Shown in pieces: positions 18,709 to 18,985 of a stretch of DNA of 18,985 nt (position 1 is its first letter; each line of letters begins with the position of its first letter). Below the pieces are notes generated by a model. The model did not search any database, was not told where the DNA came from, and worked only from the letters and a program-made list of their open reading frames with translations. Made by a program: the position numbers and the translations under genes. The stretch is from Oehlia diaphana (lineage: Eukaryota > Glomeromycota > Glomeromycetes > Glomerales > Glomeraceae), in NCBI GenBank assembly GCA_003833135.1, contig QZLH01000057.1:1-18985 (forward strand), written 5' to 3'.

Positions 18709-18985
18709 ATGACAAAAGTTACCGTAAAAAACATAATTCCACGCAGCGTAGATGGGCGCAAAAACAAGAGAAGACATATATTGTTAAGAAGCGGCGGATG
18801 CTATTCTCGCATAAAAGAAAATAGGAATAGAGTCATTACGAACGTAACAGTTTCTACGGGACAACCAGCCGTAATTCCAGACCGCGTAAGCCAGGGCGTA
18901 AGTGGACATAGCCGCGTCCCCCGCGTGCGCTTTGCTAGCCCCTTTGTTAGCATACCGTTAAAACGGTTACAAGAGGCTATTAACC
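18709..18985 (+). CDS. 5' part of an unrecognised basic protein, runs off window
   Basis: An ATG at 18709 opens a frame of 92 codons with no stop before the window ends. It starts MTKVTVKNIIPRSVDGRKNK, continues RRHILLRSGG, and later has RVPRVRFASPFVSIPLKRL. The sequence is strongly basic over the first 50 residues or so, with no signal peptide or membrane segment. The frame is clearly richer in G and C than anything upstream, with many CGC, GGC and CCC codons, and follows an AT-rich leader; this contrast supports real coding. The basic N-terminus could bind nucleic acid or target the nucleus, but no domain is recognised. It could be a host gene at the edge of the repeat cluster or the first ORF of another element. 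The start is the first ATG after the T-rich leader (sequence TTTACAATGACA). Confidence 0.6.
   Translation, partial: MTKVTVKNIIPRSVDGRKNKRRHILLRSGGCYSRIKENRNRVITNVTVSTGQPAVIPDRVSQGVSGHSRVPRVRFASPFVSIPLKRLQEAIN

Noticed and set aside
1..18985. tRNA, rRNA or CRISPR array
   Set aside because: No cloverleaf with intact T-loop signature, no ribosomal segment and no regularly spaced identical repeats were seen on either strand by eye.

Overview
The window looks like AT-rich nuclear DNA from a eukaryote. It has no prokaryotic gene packing, no ribosome binding sites and no long uninterrupted ORF. Short coding-like blocks are bounded by GTAAGT-type donors and pyrimidine-rich ...TAG acceptors, which fits intron-containing genes. 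The base composition, short introns and density of decayed mobile sequence resemble the repeat-rich compartment of an arbuscular mycorrhizal fungus (Rhizophagus-like). That placement is inference; no marker gene in the window proves it.

Layout. (1) 1-1165 is a terminal-repeat region made of short modules. An inverted, interrupted copy of it lies at about 10775-12980, so roughly 1-12980 may be one composite element with long terminal inverted repeats, or two opposed fragments of one family. (2) 1180-4118 carries decayed coding sequence on the minus strand, in at least two blocks. (3) 5317-5844 is a plus-strand reading frame that is open for 99 codons and then continues in the same frame through stops. 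(4) 6098-6880 is AT-extreme DNA with palindromic miniature elements and a perfect hairpin. (5) 6620-10722 and 14153-17920 are two arms of a large interrupted inverted repeat, about 4.1 and 3.8 kb, separated by a 3.4 kb spacer. Each arm carries the same broken multi-exon gene, minus strand on the left and plus strand on the right, so the two copies point away from each other. The left copy is better preserved; its exon-like blocks run from 10179 down to 7449. Within the gene, both arms share a degenerate minisatellite. (6) The right arm has extra insertions, including a clean 250 bp miniature inverted-repeat element flanked by TA and a second one of about 149 bp. (7) 10722-14153, the spacer, holds the inverted terminal-repeat copy, two decayed coding fragments, a perfect 25 bp foldback and an 89 bp tandem duplication. 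(8) 18709-18985 begins a gene of visibly higher GC content that runs off the window. It is the only candidate here that looks intact.

I recognise no protein family with confidence in any of these frames, so no gene symbols are given. The overall picture is a graveyard of nested repeats. Its most notable structure is the divergent pair of copies of an unidentified, intron-containing gene. The best preserved segment of the arms (about 7330-7640 against 17180-17470) differs at only a handful of positions by eye, so the duplication is not ancient.
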